Source: Anderseniella sp963759095 (GTDB lineage: Bacteria; Pseudomonadota; Alphaproteobacteria; Rhizobiales; Aestuariivirgaceae). From it: a stretch of DNA of 64,000 nt. The notes beneath the pieces were generated by a model. The model was not told the origin of the DNA. It saw nothing but the letters and a program-made list of their open reading frames with translations, and made no database searches. The position numbers were made by a program, and so were the translations under genes. The stretch lies in contig CAVWYF010000023.1 in assembly GCA_963759095.1 (NCBI GenBank), positions 124,001 through 188,000 on the forward strand, given 5' to 3'. Below, piece by piece: positions 7,195-15,754 of this stretch. Each line of letters opens with the position of its first letter. Within the stretch, counting starts at the first letter, position 1.

Positions 7195-9026
7195 CGTTTT
7201 TTGGTTTTACTGGCTTTGGTGGAAGTTCTGGACTTGTCTGCCAGGTGGGCCCGCCAATTTTGCGCCTCTATGAAGATGCGCCCGATATTGGGGTGGCTGG
7301 CCTTGATGCTGGTTTCCAGATCCGACACCGCCTGTTCCACCTGCACCGAATCCAACGTGTCGGTGAAGTCGAGACTCAGGTTCAGCAAGATCTCGTCGGA
7401 GCTCGTGGGGACTGTCACAACTTCGTTGATACGCAATATGCGTTCGTCTTCCATGGCAATCAGCCGTATGTCTTCTACAATGTCGGGATCTGCGTTTTCA
7501 TTAAAGGAGGCGATTGGTGTTGGCCCGTCCTTGTCGGCACTTTGCTCAAGCGAGAGTGGCGCAGATGTCTTGAGATGCAGGTCACGCTGCGGGTAAGGTA
7601 TCTCGATACCGTGTTTGTGGAACTCACGCCAGACGGCCAGCAGGTATTCGCTTGCGACATTGGATACGCCGTTGGCAGGATCGCTGATCCAGAAGCGAGT
7701 TTCAAGATCGACCGATGAATCTCCAAAATTTCGCAACAGTACAGTCGGTGCCGGTATTGCGACGATCCGCTTTATCCCCTGGGTCGCTTCAAGCATAAGT
7801 TCCATTGCCTTGGGCACGTCGGAATCATAGTGAACCCCGACCATGACCTTGCGCCGAACGGTCTTGTCGGAGTGTGTCCAGTTTACAACTCGGTTGATGA
7901 TGAATTCTTCATTGGGGATCAGATGTTCGGTACCGTCGCGGGTTCGAACCGACGTATACCGGGCACCCAGGCTGGCCACCCAACCATAAGTACCAACTAA
8001 CTCAACCACATCACCGGGCTTTATTGAACGGTCCATCAGCAGGATAATACCGCTGATCAGATTGGACACAATCTTCTGCAAGCCGAATCCGATACCGACA
8101 CCCACTGCGCCGGAAAATACAGCCAGTGCGGTCAGATCGATGCCCACTACGTTGAGGGCGATCACAACGGCCAGGAAAAGCAGGGTAAACCGCCCGAGTT
8201 GGCTGATCAGCACTTGCACGGAGGGCGTCAGGTTGCGGGAGCTGCTTACCCTGGCCTGCAGAACCTTCGATCCGGCCGAGGCAGTCCACAGCAAGATAGC
8301 AGCAGTCAGCCCGCCTTTCAGGACCAGATAGGCCGTTACCTTGGTTCCGCCAATGGTCGTACCGATCGAATCGAGCATGGCAATGGTGGGATTGAGCAAC
8401 CGCATGATGCTGAGAGCGGCGATCAGCCACATACCGATCGCAAAAGCCTTTGACCAGAACGGGTCTGACACAGCGCTCGAGAATATCCTGATAAATATCC
8501 ATGCATTCAGGAGGCTGGCGGCAATTCTGACCACATAATGATTGATTGAGAACCCGGTCAGAACCAGGGTTGCGATCCATAGTCCGATAATGCAGGCGGC
8601 AAATGGCATGAGTCCGCGAAGGACACGCCGCAACCGGTCAAATACAGGAAACTTTCCTTCCCGCCAGATGTGGTCAAAAACCAACTTGGCATAGTTGCGC
8701 AGCAAAAAGGACGCAACAGCTACGGCGGCGATAACGGCCAGTTGCATCGGTCCCTGGTATGAGAAAAGCTGGTAGTACAGGATGGTGTAGAGTTCCTGCA
8801 GATGAGCCACGATCGGCGACAGGGTCTCGGTTACATTTTCCGCTATTTTTTCGGCTGTCTCTGGTTCAACGGCAACGGGCTCAACGGCAACAGGCTCAAC
8901 TGTAGCAGGTACAGCGGTAGCAGGTGCAGTGGTAGCAGGTGCAGCGGTCGCTGGAGCAGCGGTAGCCGGTGCAGCAGTAGCCGGTTCAGCGGCATCTGCC
9001 TGGGCGATCAGTGTCGGATCTGTCAT
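7191..9026 (-). CDS. MscS-family mechanosensitive ion channel
   Basis: About 611 residues. After a short N-terminus come nine Pro/Ala/Thr-rich pentapeptide units (about residues 15-59), then several membrane helices, then the MscS pore helix and beta domain (AVFSGAVGVGIGFGLQKIVS, SIKPGDVVELVGTYGWV, a RTRDGTEHLIPNEEFI stretch and an INRVVNW strand). The ATG at 9026 is favoured; a frame extending to 9101 would overlap the upstream gene by 23 bases. Translationally coupled to zntB downstream. Presumably releases solutes on membrane tension; co-transcription with a ligase/deacylase set is unusual. Confidence 0.9.
   Translation of the reverse strand: MTDPTLIAQADAAEPATAAPATAAPATAAPATTAPATAVPATVEPVAVEPVAVEPETAEKIAENVTETLSPIVAHLQELYTILYYQLFSYQGPMQLAVIAAVAVASFLLRNYAKLVFDHIWREGKFPVFDRLRRVLRGLMPFAACIIGLWIATLVLTGFSINHYVVRIAASLLNAWIFIRIFSSAVSDPFWSKAFAIGMWLIAALSIMRLLNPTIAMLDSIGTTIGGTKVTAYLVLKGGLTAAILLWTASAGSKVLQARVSSSRNLTPSVQVLISQLGRFTLLFLAVVIALNVVGIDLTALAVFSGAVGVGIGFGLQKIVSNLISGIILLMDRSIKPGDVVELVGTYGWVASLGARYTSVRTRDGTEHLIPNEEFIINRVVNWTHSDKTVRRKVMVGVHYDSDVPKAMELMLEATQGIKRIVAIPAPTVLLRNFGDSSVDLETRFWISDPANGVSNVASEYLLAVWREFHKHGIEIPYPQRDLHLKTSAPLSLEQSADKDGPTPIASFNENADPDIVEDIRLIAMEDERILRINEVVTVPTSSDEILLNLSLDFTDTLDSVQVEQAVSDLETSIKASHPNIGRIFIEAQNWRAHLADKSRTSTKASKTKKR
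8850..8984 (-). repeat. Pentapeptide (15-base) tandem repeat inside the MscS gene
   Basis: Nine consecutive 15-base units encode PATAA (three times), then PATTA, PATAV, PATVE, PVAVE (twice) and PETAE. The units are degenerate in DNA, so they are not a recent perfect expansion. They form a proline-rich linker between the N-terminus and the first membrane helix. Confidence 0.85.
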
Positions 9027-9078
9027 GCGTGGTTGGCTCCAGTTGTTGAGGGGAGAGGAAATTTGTGTCGGACGTCGC

Positions 9079-10119
9079 CTAAATGATTTCGTCTTCGTCA
9101 AATAGCGGATCGGTTTTCAACTCGGCCGACAGATGCGCGACGGCTGTGTGGGGATTTTTGGTTTCAGGTAAAGCGACATGAAAAAGTGCATCGCCTTCAT
9201 TTACGACCGGCAAATTGGTGCGGCCCACGATGATGCCGCTAAGGCCACTTTTGACCTCTATTTCCATCTCACCAAACGGATCTGAAATGATCCCCAATAT
9301 CTCGCCGGGAACAACCGATTCTCCGGTTGCTTTGAGTGTCCGCAGCAAGCCCCCGACGGGCGCACGCAGCCACGTACTAGATGATGTGTGCACCGGTGTT
9401 CCAGACGCCTTGGGGATGCCTTTGGCCGCTACCATTCCAAGTGCATGCATGACACGAAGTATGCCTGCTACGCCGGCCCGGGCAGAAAGTTCGTCAAAGC
9501 GCAACCCTTCGCCGGCTTCATAGAGCAGGACATCGACGCCGGCGGCATGCGCGGATTGACGGAGAGACCCCTCCCTGACGGTGGAAATGATGACCACGGG
9601 TGCGCCGAAAATATCGGCCAGTTTTGTGGTTTCTTCTCGCGAAGGCGACACCCTGATTTGCGGAATGTTCGTGCGGTGGATGGCTGCCGAGTGTAAATCG
9701 ATGCCAAAATCCGACCGTCCGACGATTTCACGCATGAACAGATGTGCCAGACGGCTTGCCAGGGATCCGGTCTCGTTTCCCGGAAACGACCTGTTGAGAT
9801 CGCGCCGATCCGGCAGATAACGCGAACGATTGATAAACCCGAAGGAATTGACGATCGGGACGACCAGCAAGGTGCCTCGGAGCGCGTCAAGCTGCGGGGC
9901 GCGCAACAGACGTCTTGCGATCTCGACACCCATCACTTCGTCGCCATGCACTGCTGCGCTGACGAAGAGAGTTGGGCCGGGCCGTGACCCGTGCACGACG
10001 TGCACGGACATCGTGACCGGTGTGTGGTCGGACAACACGCTGACCGGCAGATCGATCGTCTGCCGCGCGCCAGGCAAAATTTGAACGTTGCCGAGCGCGA
10101 ACGGCGTGCGACGTGCCAT
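9079..10119 (-). CDS. Succinylglutamate desuccinylase/aspartoacylase (AstE/M14-like) family protein
   Basis: 346-residue zinc-dependent deacylase/carboxypeptidase-fold protein. Zinc ligands are visible as VHGDE (His about 58, Glu about 61) and IDLHSA (His about 143), and the family basic patch RRDLNRSFPG is present. A C-terminal lipoyl/biotinyl-like beta region (LRAPVGGLLRTLKATGESVVPGE) is typical of this non-arginine-pathway subgroup. Its ATG overlaps the RimK stop by one base (TGATG). Because no other arginine-succinyl genes are nearby, a role in removing a glutamyl or acyl group added by the adjacent RimK is more likely than arginine catabolism; this is inference. Confidence 0.85.
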   Translation of the reverse strand: MARRTPFALGNVQILPGARQTIDLPVSVLSDHTPVTMSVHVVHGSRPGPTLFVSAAVHGDEVMGVEIARRLLRAPQLDALRGTLLVVPIVNSFGFINRSRYLPDRRDLNRSFPGNETGSLASRLAHLFMREIVGRSDFGIDLHSAAIHRTNIPQIRVSPSREETTKLADIFGAPVVIISTVREGSLRQSAHAAGVDVLLYEAGEGLRFDELSARAGVAGILRVMHALGMVAAKGIPKASGTPVHTSSSTWLRAPVGGLLRTLKATGESVVPGEILGIISDPFGEMEIEVKSGLSGIIVGRTNLPVVNEGDALFHVALPETKNPHTAVAHLSAELKTDPLFDEDEII

Positions 10120-11024
10120 CAGCCGGCGCCTTTCGTTTTGGTGTTGCCAAGTTGAGATTTCTTTTCCAGCAATTCTATTATTTTCCCGGCGATATCTATG
10201 CCGGTTGCCTTCTCTACACCCTCCAGTCCAGGTGATGAGTTGACCTCCATGACGACCGGTCCATGATTGGCCCGAAGCATGTCAACACCGCAAACATTGA
10301 GACCCATGGCCTTTGCGGAGCGGATAGCGGTAGACCGTTCTTCCGGCGACAACTTGATCTGTTTCGCGGACCCGCCACGGTGAAGATTGGAACGAAACTC
10401 GCCTTCGCCACCGGTGCGCTGCATAGCTGCAACTACCTTTCCACCAACGACAAGTGCGCGAATATCGGTGCCGCCAGCTTCCTTGATAAACTCCTGCACC
10501 AGAATGTTCACATTAGCACTGCGAAATGCCTCGATCACAGATTTGGCCGAACGGTCTGTATCGGCCAGAACGACGCCCAGTCCCTGAGTTCCTTCGAGAA
10601 GCTTGATGACCAATGGCGCCCCACCGGCCATTTTCAGGACTTCTTCGGTTTGTTTCGGGTCATGCGCAAATGTTGTGACGGGTAAGCCAATGCCCTCACG
10701 TGCCAGGATCTGTGTCGAGCGCAGCTTGTCGCGCGAACGGCCAATTGCGACCGATTCGTTAAGTGGATACACACCGGCCATTTCGAACTGGCGCAGTACA
10801 GCAAGTCCGTAGAATGTAATGGACGCCCCAATGCGCGGAATGACAGCATCGTAACCTGTCAACTTTTCGCCATTGTAAAAAATATCGGGGCGACGCGAGG
10901 CAATGTTCATCGTGCAGCGCAGGGTATTGATTATATCGAGAGTATGACCACGCGCTTCGGCGGCCTCTTTGAGACGTTTATGCGAGTATAGGTTGGCGTT
11001 TCTTGCCAACATTGCGATCTTCAT
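10119..11024 (-). CDS. rimK: RimK-type ATP-grasp glutamate ligase
   Basis: 301-residue ATP-grasp amidoligase. RimK of E. coli adds glutamates to the C-terminus of ribosomal protein S6 and can make poly-alpha-glutamate. Features are the N-terminal KIAMLARNANLYSHKRL, the DAVIPRIGASITFYG block, the ATP-binding VIKLLEGTQGLGVVLAD strand-loop, and the magnesium/ATP site VDMLRA...VMEVNSSPGLEG. ATG at 11024, 58 bases after the protease stop. The neighbours (retropepsin, AstE-like deacylase) suggest a tag-writing and tag-removing unit. The C-terminus ends in a short Lys/Gly tail. Confidence 0.92.
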   Translation of the reverse strand: MKIAMLARNANLYSHKRLKEAAEARGHTLDIINTLRCTMNIASRRPDIFYNGEKLTGYDAVIPRIGASITFYGLAVLRQFEMAGVYPLNESVAIGRSRDKLRSTQILAREGIGLPVTTFAHDPKQTEEVLKMAGGAPLVIKLLEGTQGLGVVLADTDRSAKSVIEAFRSANVNILVQEFIKEAGGTDIRALVVGGKVVAAMQRTGGEGEFRSNLHRGGSAKQIKLSPEERSTAIRSAKAMGLNVCGVDMLRANHGPVVMEVNSSPGLEGVEKATGIDIAGKIIELLEKKSQLGNTKTKGAG

Positions 11025-11082
11025 GTTCTTCTCCTTTGTTGAAATAAATTATCCCTATAGACGGGCGAAACTTGCGCCGGGG

Positions 11083-11571
11083 CTAGTCATCCGCAGTGTT
11101 GACTGCAGGTCGCTTGATGAGAGGTCGACCCATGATGAAAGATGACCCCGGATTGATGAGCACGCCCCGCGACCGAAGTGCGGTACGCCCCAATATCAAA
11201 TCGAATTCCATTTTTTTTCGATCGGCGAGCGACACATCGATTTTCCAGCGGTGGCGACCCAGCAGAAGCGTTGTGCGGATGATTAGGCGGCGTTCAGGCA
11301 CGCCGCCTGTATTCTTAATGTCACGTTCATCAATCACTTGCGCTTCAAGCAAATAGTCAGGTGCCGGTCCGTGTGCCGAAAGCTTGAAACGAACCCAATT
11401 TTGACCGGCTCGCTCGAACTGTTGCTGGTTCTCCGCATGCAGGGCAGATGTGCGTGCTCCAGTGTCAATCTTTGCGCGCATCTCTTCTATGTTGAAGTCG
11501 GGGAGTCCAATCAGCTCGCGCCAACCCACGACTTCTCCCAATCGCCGGGAGACTTTCTTTTGTTTTGCCAT
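11083..11571 (-). CDS. Retropepsin-like aspartic protease (RimB / 'ATP-dependent zinc protease' family), cytosolic form
   Basis: 162-residue single-domain retropepsin-like protein. The catalytic motif KIDTGARTSALHA (Asp about 36) is followed by the family blocks IIRTTLLLG, VSLADRKKMEFDLILGRTAL and the GVLINP motif. No signal peptide, so it is cytosolic. The old family name 'ATP-dependent zinc protease' is probably misleading. The start may be ATG 11571 or GTG 11577, which overlaps the preceding stop. Family members are commonly encoded beside rimK; as a retropepsin it would act as a dimer. Its close paralogue with a signal peptide is encoded divergently at 12086. Confidence 0.85.
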   Translation of the reverse strand: MAKQKKVSRRLGEVVGWRELIGLPDFNIEEMRAKIDTGARTSALHAENQQQFERAGQNWVRFKLSAHGPAPDYLLEAQVIDERDIKNTGGVPERRLIIRTTLLLGRHRWKIDVSLADRKKMEFDLILGRTALRSRGVLINPGSSFIMGRPLIKRPAVNTADD

Positions 11572-11573
11572 TT

Positions 11574-11861
11574 TCACAGCAAATCTTCATTCGCGCGGCG
11601 ATAGTTCACGAACGCATTTGCCCTCATCACGACGTAAAAACTGTCCATGTCGATAAGCACGAAACCGCGCTCCAAAAGCGCACGTCCAAGGGCTTGGATA
11701 TCGTCCTCATAAAGTCGCTGCCGCTGCACCAGTTCCCGCATGAGCTTTGCAGGAATTCGATAGCGCCCGGATTTCTTTCCACCAAACCCAATATCGTAGA
11801 GCTCAGCGAGGCGATCAGCTGCGTTTGATATGTTTTCCAGTTCAATAAGCATGTTTAACAT
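11574..11861 (-). CDS. Small conserved-looking protein of unknown function
   Basis: About 95 residues (ATG 11861; ATG 11852 and a TTG at 11873 are alternatives). I do not recognise the family. It is mixed helical with a basic centre (KKSGRYRIPAKLMRELVQRQ) and a C-terminal hydrophobic-aromatic segment (GFVLIDMDSFYVVMRANAF), with no signal peptide or membrane helix. The layout, helix-basic-helix followed by a possible beta wing, could be a small winged-helix DNA-binding protein. It is the first gene of the minus-strand operon and its stop overlaps or abuts the protease start, which argues it is real. No clear Shine-Dalgarno is seen. Confidence 0.6.
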   Translation of the reverse strand: MLNMLIELENISNAADRLAELYDIGFGGKKSGRYRIPAKLMRELVQRQRLYEDDIQALGRALLERGFVLIDMDSFYVVMRANAFVNYRRANEDLL

Positions 11862-12085
11862 ATATATAGACAATTAAAATTTGTCCATAGGCAAATAAAT
11901 TTATTTTATGAAAACGCAGGTTATCAACTTGCAGGCGTCAAATCAGACTCGCCATGCCTGCTGCAATTCCAAAAATGAAATGAATCCGGCTATGACAGTT
12001 ACTGTCTGCAGCACTGGTCTGACTGGCAGTCGTCACCTAGACATATCCAGGCTAGCGACTTTTCGATCGGAAACAGGTGGATCCC
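11862..12085. promoter_or_regulatory. AT-rich divergent intergenic region
   Basis: This 224-base gap separates the minus-strand RimK operon from the plus-strand exported protease. The left half is strongly AT-rich (around TATATATAGACAATTAAAAT), as expected for a promoter. A perfect 13-base palindrome, GACAGT-T-ACTGTC, lies at 11994..12006 and could be an operator. Nothing coding is supported here. Confidence 0.45.
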
Positions 12086-12775
12086 ATGCGCGCGTTTATT
12101 GCCTTTGTCATGCTCATAGTGTTGACGTTATCGGCTCCGGCGGCCGATTTCAGCCCACCTCAGACCGTACCTGACCAGTTGCCCGGTGGCATCAGTGCCA
12201 TTGAGGTGTCGGTCAACAGAAAGCCAGATGATGACACCGGCCATGTGAATCTGCGCACCGGGTTTGACAGATCTGCGAGCGCCGTGATCGAGACCCAGCA
12301 TCAACATGCTGGACAAACCACAAATCAGCAGGTCATAGGCTGGCGTGAACGAATCATCCTGCCGGAGCTCGGCAGCGCAGAACTCGATGCAAAGATCGAT
12401 ACCGGAGCGCGAACATCTGCCCTGCATGCAGTGGATCTGACGGTTGAAAACCGCAACGGGCAAGAGTGGGTTTCATTTCACGTTCCCTACCTTGGAGAAC
12501 CACGTTCAGTCCGCCATAGCGCCAGGATTTTCGACAGGCGTAAAATCAGGAATACCAGCGGCATCGACCAGGTCCGCTATGTGATAAAAACAACCCTCGT
12601 GCTGGGCCACCAGCAATGGCAGGTAGAGGTGTCCCTCGCAGATCGGGAGAAATTGAAGCACGACATCATTCTTGGCCGTACAACTGTCCGACATCGGGGG
12701 CTGTTGGTAGATCCTGGAAAGTCTTACCTGGCCGGCACCCCCGTACCAGTTGCGTCGGGCAAATCGCCTCAGTGA
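12086..12775 (+). CDS. Exported retropepsin-like aspartic protease with MscS-derived N-terminus
   Basis: 229 residues from the ATG at 12086, which has AGGTGG 7 bases upstream. Residues 1-21 are a signal peptide ending SAPAAD; residues about 85-220 form a retropepsin domain with KIDTGARTSALHA (Asp about 105), identical at this motif to the cytosolic paralogue at 11083, plus VSLADREKLKHDIILGRTTV and GLLVDPGKSY. Residues 1-70 align without gaps to residues 1-70 of the MscS channel encoded next (33 identities by eye, including ISAIE at 36-40 and DDDTG at 48-52). So it is a chimera, predicted to act in the periplasm. Confidence 0.85.
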   Translation: MRAFIAFVMLIVLTLSAPAADFSPPQTVPDQLPGGISAIEVSVNRKPDDDTGHVNLRTGFDRSASAVIETQHQHAGQTTNQQVIGWRERIILPELGSAELDAKIDTGARTSALHAVDLTVENRNGQEWVSFHVPYLGEPRSVRHSARIFDRRKIRNTSGIDQVRYVIKTTLVLGHQQWQVEVSLADREKLKHDIILGRTTVRHRGLLVDPGKSYLAGTPVPVASGKSPQ

Positions 12776-12908
12776 TTTTGAGGAGAACAAATATGAAACC
12801 TCGATCTTGAAACAGTTTCAATAGGTGCAGCAATAGTCTAACAAGCTGCAGCGACCAGATGTGATGTGTTGAGGTTGATAATTTTTGGATCGGAATCAGG
12901 TAAACTCC

Positions 12909-15293
12909 ATGCGCGCGCTTCTAGCCTTGTTTATGCTTATAGTTCTGAGCCTGCCCGTGCAGGCAACCGATCTCAGCTCTCAGCAGGCCGAGCTTGGCAA
13001 ATTGCGCGACAGTATTAGCGCCATTGAATCATCAATCTCGGAAACGGCAGACGACGACACGGGCCTTGTCAAGCTGCGCATTGAACTCGACACGTTTTCA
13101 AAGGCTGTGATTGATTTCGGCGTGTCGCTTCGGCCGCGCATCAACGAAATCAAACAGCGCCTGGACGCGCTGGGGGCACCTCCCAAGGAAGGCGAACCTG
13201 CTGAAGCTGAAAGTCTTGCCCTGGAACGCAAGTCCATGCTGGAGGAAAAAGGCCGGTTCAACCTGTTGCTTGGAGAAGCAGAGAACCTGTCAATCCGATC
13301 CAGCAGGGCGATTGACCGGATCGGTTCGCTGCGCCGGGACCTGTTCGCCAGCACGTTGTTCAAGCAGACCGATCTTGACGGCGCTGTCAGCCTGGAAACA
13401 CTTTCAGGCTTTCAGCACGAGTTTTCCAAGGCAAGCCAGCAGATATCATCGCGCATGCGGTTCATGTACTCATTCCGAAGCACGGAGCTGATGTCGGCCA
13501 TCGGCTTCTCAATTCTGATTGGATTGGCCACACTGCTTGGCGTGCGGCGAGTGTTTGTTTTCATTCGCCGGGCAACTGCCGTTGGTACGGAAGACAGCTA
13601 TATTGCGAGGCTGTCCCTGGCGTTCTGGTCCACAATCATCCCGTCCCTTGCTGTTGCTGCTGCCCTGGCGGCAGCGTATTGGCTGTTTTCCCATTTTGGC
13701 GTTTTCACACCGCAGACAGAAGGATTGACTGAGGCCATCCTTGTCTCTTTTGCTGCGGTCTATTTCATCCAGCGCCTGGCATCTGCACTGTTGTCGCCGG
13801 GCAACCCGTCCCGGCGCCTGATTCTGGTATCGGACAAGGCGGCTCGAACGCTTTTCTTCCTGATAGTCAGCCTCTCCGTCATTCACGTGCTGGACTTTTT
13901 CATTGGCAGGATGAACGATATTTTCTCCTCGCCTTTGGCATTGACGGTTTCCAAGAGCCTTATTTCTTCCCTGCTCATTTCAGCTGTGCTCGTCATGATA
14001 GCGCTGGTGAGACCGTTCAACGACAAGATCAGCGGTCGTGCCTATGGCTGGCCCGTCTGGGTGCGCACTCCCATTTTGATAATGGCTATTTTCATCATTG
14101 CAGCTGCCTTGTTCGGCTACATTGGCCTTGCCCGGTTCGCAGCCGCCCAGATCGTCGTTACCGCAGCCATATTGGCCACCATGTACATCGGAGTGCAGTC
14201 AGGCCAGGTTCTGGCGGCCGAAGGCGCGTTCCCGCAATCAGTGATTGGAAGCCGCATCAAGGAGAAGTTTTCCTTGAATGAAACGACGCTGGATCAGCTT
14301 GGTTTGCTGTTCAGCTTTGTTATCTATGGCGCTGTTTTTGTTATCGGATTGCCGTTGCTGTTGTTGCAGTGGGGTTTCAATCAACTCGATATTCAGACGT
14401 GGCTGTATCGCATTCTGACCGATATCCGTATTGGCAATATTTCAATCTCACTGCTTGGGATCCTGTTGGGCTTTGCTGTGTTCGTTGTCGGATTTCTGTT
14501 TACCCGCCGGGTTCAGCATTGGCTTGACGGCTCGGTCATGGCGCGCAGTCGTGTGGATATTGGTGTTCGCAATTCAATTCGCACCATCGTCGGCTATGTT
14601 GGTATTGCGCTGGCTGCGGTGATCGGCCTGTCTGCGGCCGGATTTGACCTGTCCAGCCTGGCCCTGGTGGCGGGCGCCCTGTCACTGGGCATCGGGTTTG
14701 GCCTGCAGAACGTTGTTTCCAACTTTGTTTCCGGCCTGATACTGCTGGCCGAACGGCCGTTCAAGGTAGGCGACTGGATTGTTACCGGCAGCACTGCGGG
14801 TTTTGTGAAGAAGATTTCCGTGCGTGCTACCGAAATCGAGACATTCCAGAACCAGACGGTCATTCTGCCCAATTCCGACCTGATCAACCAGCCCGTCGGC
14901 AACTGGACCCACCGTAATCATCGCGGCCGTATCGAAATCCCTGTCGGTGTGGCATACGGCACCAAACCACGCATTGTGCACGACCTCCTGCTCAACCTTG
15001 CCAGCAGCCATCCTCGCGTGATGAAGACTCCGGCTCCAACCGTTGTATTCATGGGTTTCGGCGACAATTCGCTTGATTTTGAAGTGCGTGTGCACGTTCC
15101 GGAGGTTATCGACGGAATTGGCATCGCCACTGAGTTGCGTTTCGAGATCGTGGAGGCATTCGAACGCGAGGGCATTGCCATTCCGTTCCCGCAGCGCGAC
15201 GTCAATCTCAAAGTGCAGGACATTGAGGCGTTGGCAGAAGCAATCGACAAAGTGAACCGCAAGAAGAAGCGACCGTCCACGGCGGGAACGTGA
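12909..15293 (+). CDS. Large MscS-family mechanosensitive channel with N-terminal periplasmic domain (DUF3772-like)
   Basis: 794 residues from the ATG at 12909. A signal peptide (MRALLALFMLIVLSLPVQAT) is followed by a helical periplasmic region to about residue 190 resembling DUF3772 (ISAIESSI, LVKLRIELD, SLRPRINEIKQRLDALG), then many membrane helices, then the MscS pore and beta domain (LALVAGALSLGIGFGLQNVV, RPFKVGDWIVTG, NSDLINQPVGNWTH, IPFPQRDVNL). A TTG 24 bases upstream is rejected for lack of a ribosome site. It follows the chimeric protease by 133 bases. Second MscS gene in this island; both would gate on membrane tension. Confidence 0.9.
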   Translation: MRALLALFMLIVLSLPVQATDLSSQQAELGKLRDSISAIESSISETADDDTGLVKLRIELDTFSKAVIDFGVSLRPRINEIKQRLDALGAPPKEGEPAEAESLALERKSMLEEKGRFNLLLGEAENLSIRSSRAIDRIGSLRRDLFASTLFKQTDLDGAVSLETLSGFQHEFSKASQQISSRMRFMYSFRSTELMSAIGFSILIGLATLLGVRRVFVFIRRATAVGTEDSYIARLSLAFWSTIIPSLAVAAALAAAYWLFSHFGVFTPQTEGLTEAILVSFAAVYFIQRLASALLSPGNPSRRLILVSDKAARTLFFLIVSLSVIHVLDFFIGRMNDIFSSPLALTVSKSLISSLLISAVLVMIALVRPFNDKISGRAYGWPVWVRTPILIMAIFIIAAALFGYIGLARFAAAQIVVTAAILATMYIGVQSGQVLAAEGAFPQSVIGSRIKEKFSLNETTLDQLGLLFSFVIYGAVFVIGLPLLLLQWGFNQLDIQTWLYRILTDIRIGNISISLLGILLGFAVFVVGFLFTRRVQHWLDGSVMARSRVDIGVRNSIRTIVGYVGIALAAVIGLSAAGFDLSSLALVAGALSLGIGFGLQNVVSNFVSGLILLAERPFKVGDWIVTGSTAGFVKKISVRATEIETFQNQTVILPNSDLINQPVGNWTHRNHRGRIEIPVGVAYGTKPRIVHDLLLNLASSHPRVMKTPAPTVVFMGFGDNSLDFEVRVHVPEVIDGIGIATELRFEIVEAFEREGIAIPFPQRDVNLKVQDIEALAEAIDKVNRKKKRPSTAGT

Positions 15294-15406
15294 ACAGATC
15301 CGTTCATTTGCCGTTCACATGGGATTTGCGATAGTAAATCATGGAGATTGAAGATCGTGGCGCTGGTTCCATCCACACCCACCCACAATTCCGGGGAAAT
15401 GAGCAT

Positions 15407-15673
15407 ATGTTTAAGACCATAATACTGACATCAGTCATGCTGGCCTTTGGGGCCGGACTGGCGAACGCTGCTACCGTCACCAACAAGGACAGCTCGGCCA
15501 TCATGATCGTGGTGACAGAAGGCGGCCAGAAAACCGAGGTGGGTATTGCACCCGGCCAGAGCGTCAATGTGTGCGGCGGCGGCTGCTTCGTAACCATGCC
15601 AAACGGTGACCGGGAAACCCTCTCCGGAGGTGAAACGGTTGAAGTTACCGGCGGTAAAGCATCAATCAAATGA
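15407..15673 (+). CDS. Small exported protein of unknown function
   Basis: 88 residues from the ATG at 15407, which has GGGGAAA upstream. MFKTIILTSVMLAFGAGLANA is a clear signal peptide. The mature part is about 67 residues, beta-rich, with two cysteines (VCGGGCFVTM) that could pair or bind metal, and a closing GGETVEVTGGKASIK. No family recognised. It follows the MscS gene by 113 bases and faces AsmA tail to tail. Its stop codon lies in a short TGAGCC/GGCTCA inverted repeat. Confidence 0.75.
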   Translation: MFKTIILTSVMLAFGAGLANAATVTNKDSSAIMIVVTEGGQKTEVGIAPGQSVNVCGGGCFVTMPNGDRETLSGGETVEVTGGKASIK

Positions 15674-15754
15674 GCCTGCGGCTCATAGACCGAGGTGTGG
15701 CGACTCCCGGTTTCACGGAACGCATGGAAACAACAATCTATTGAAAGCTCAAAT

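Noticed and set aside
7935..7960. GGTTCGAACC-type sequence resembling a tRNA T-arm
   Set aside because: It lies inside the MscS coding sequence and no acceptor or anticodon arms surround it. No tRNA gene was found in the window.
8850..8984. Regular 15-base spacing resembling a CRISPR or satellite
   Set aside because: Units are codon-phased, adjacent without spacers and encode a Pro-rich linker, so this is a protein repeat.
11908..12174. Possible 88-residue protein upstream of the exported protease
   Set aside because: Overlaps the protease start in another frame and shows no domain or ribosome site; the region looks like a divergent promoter.
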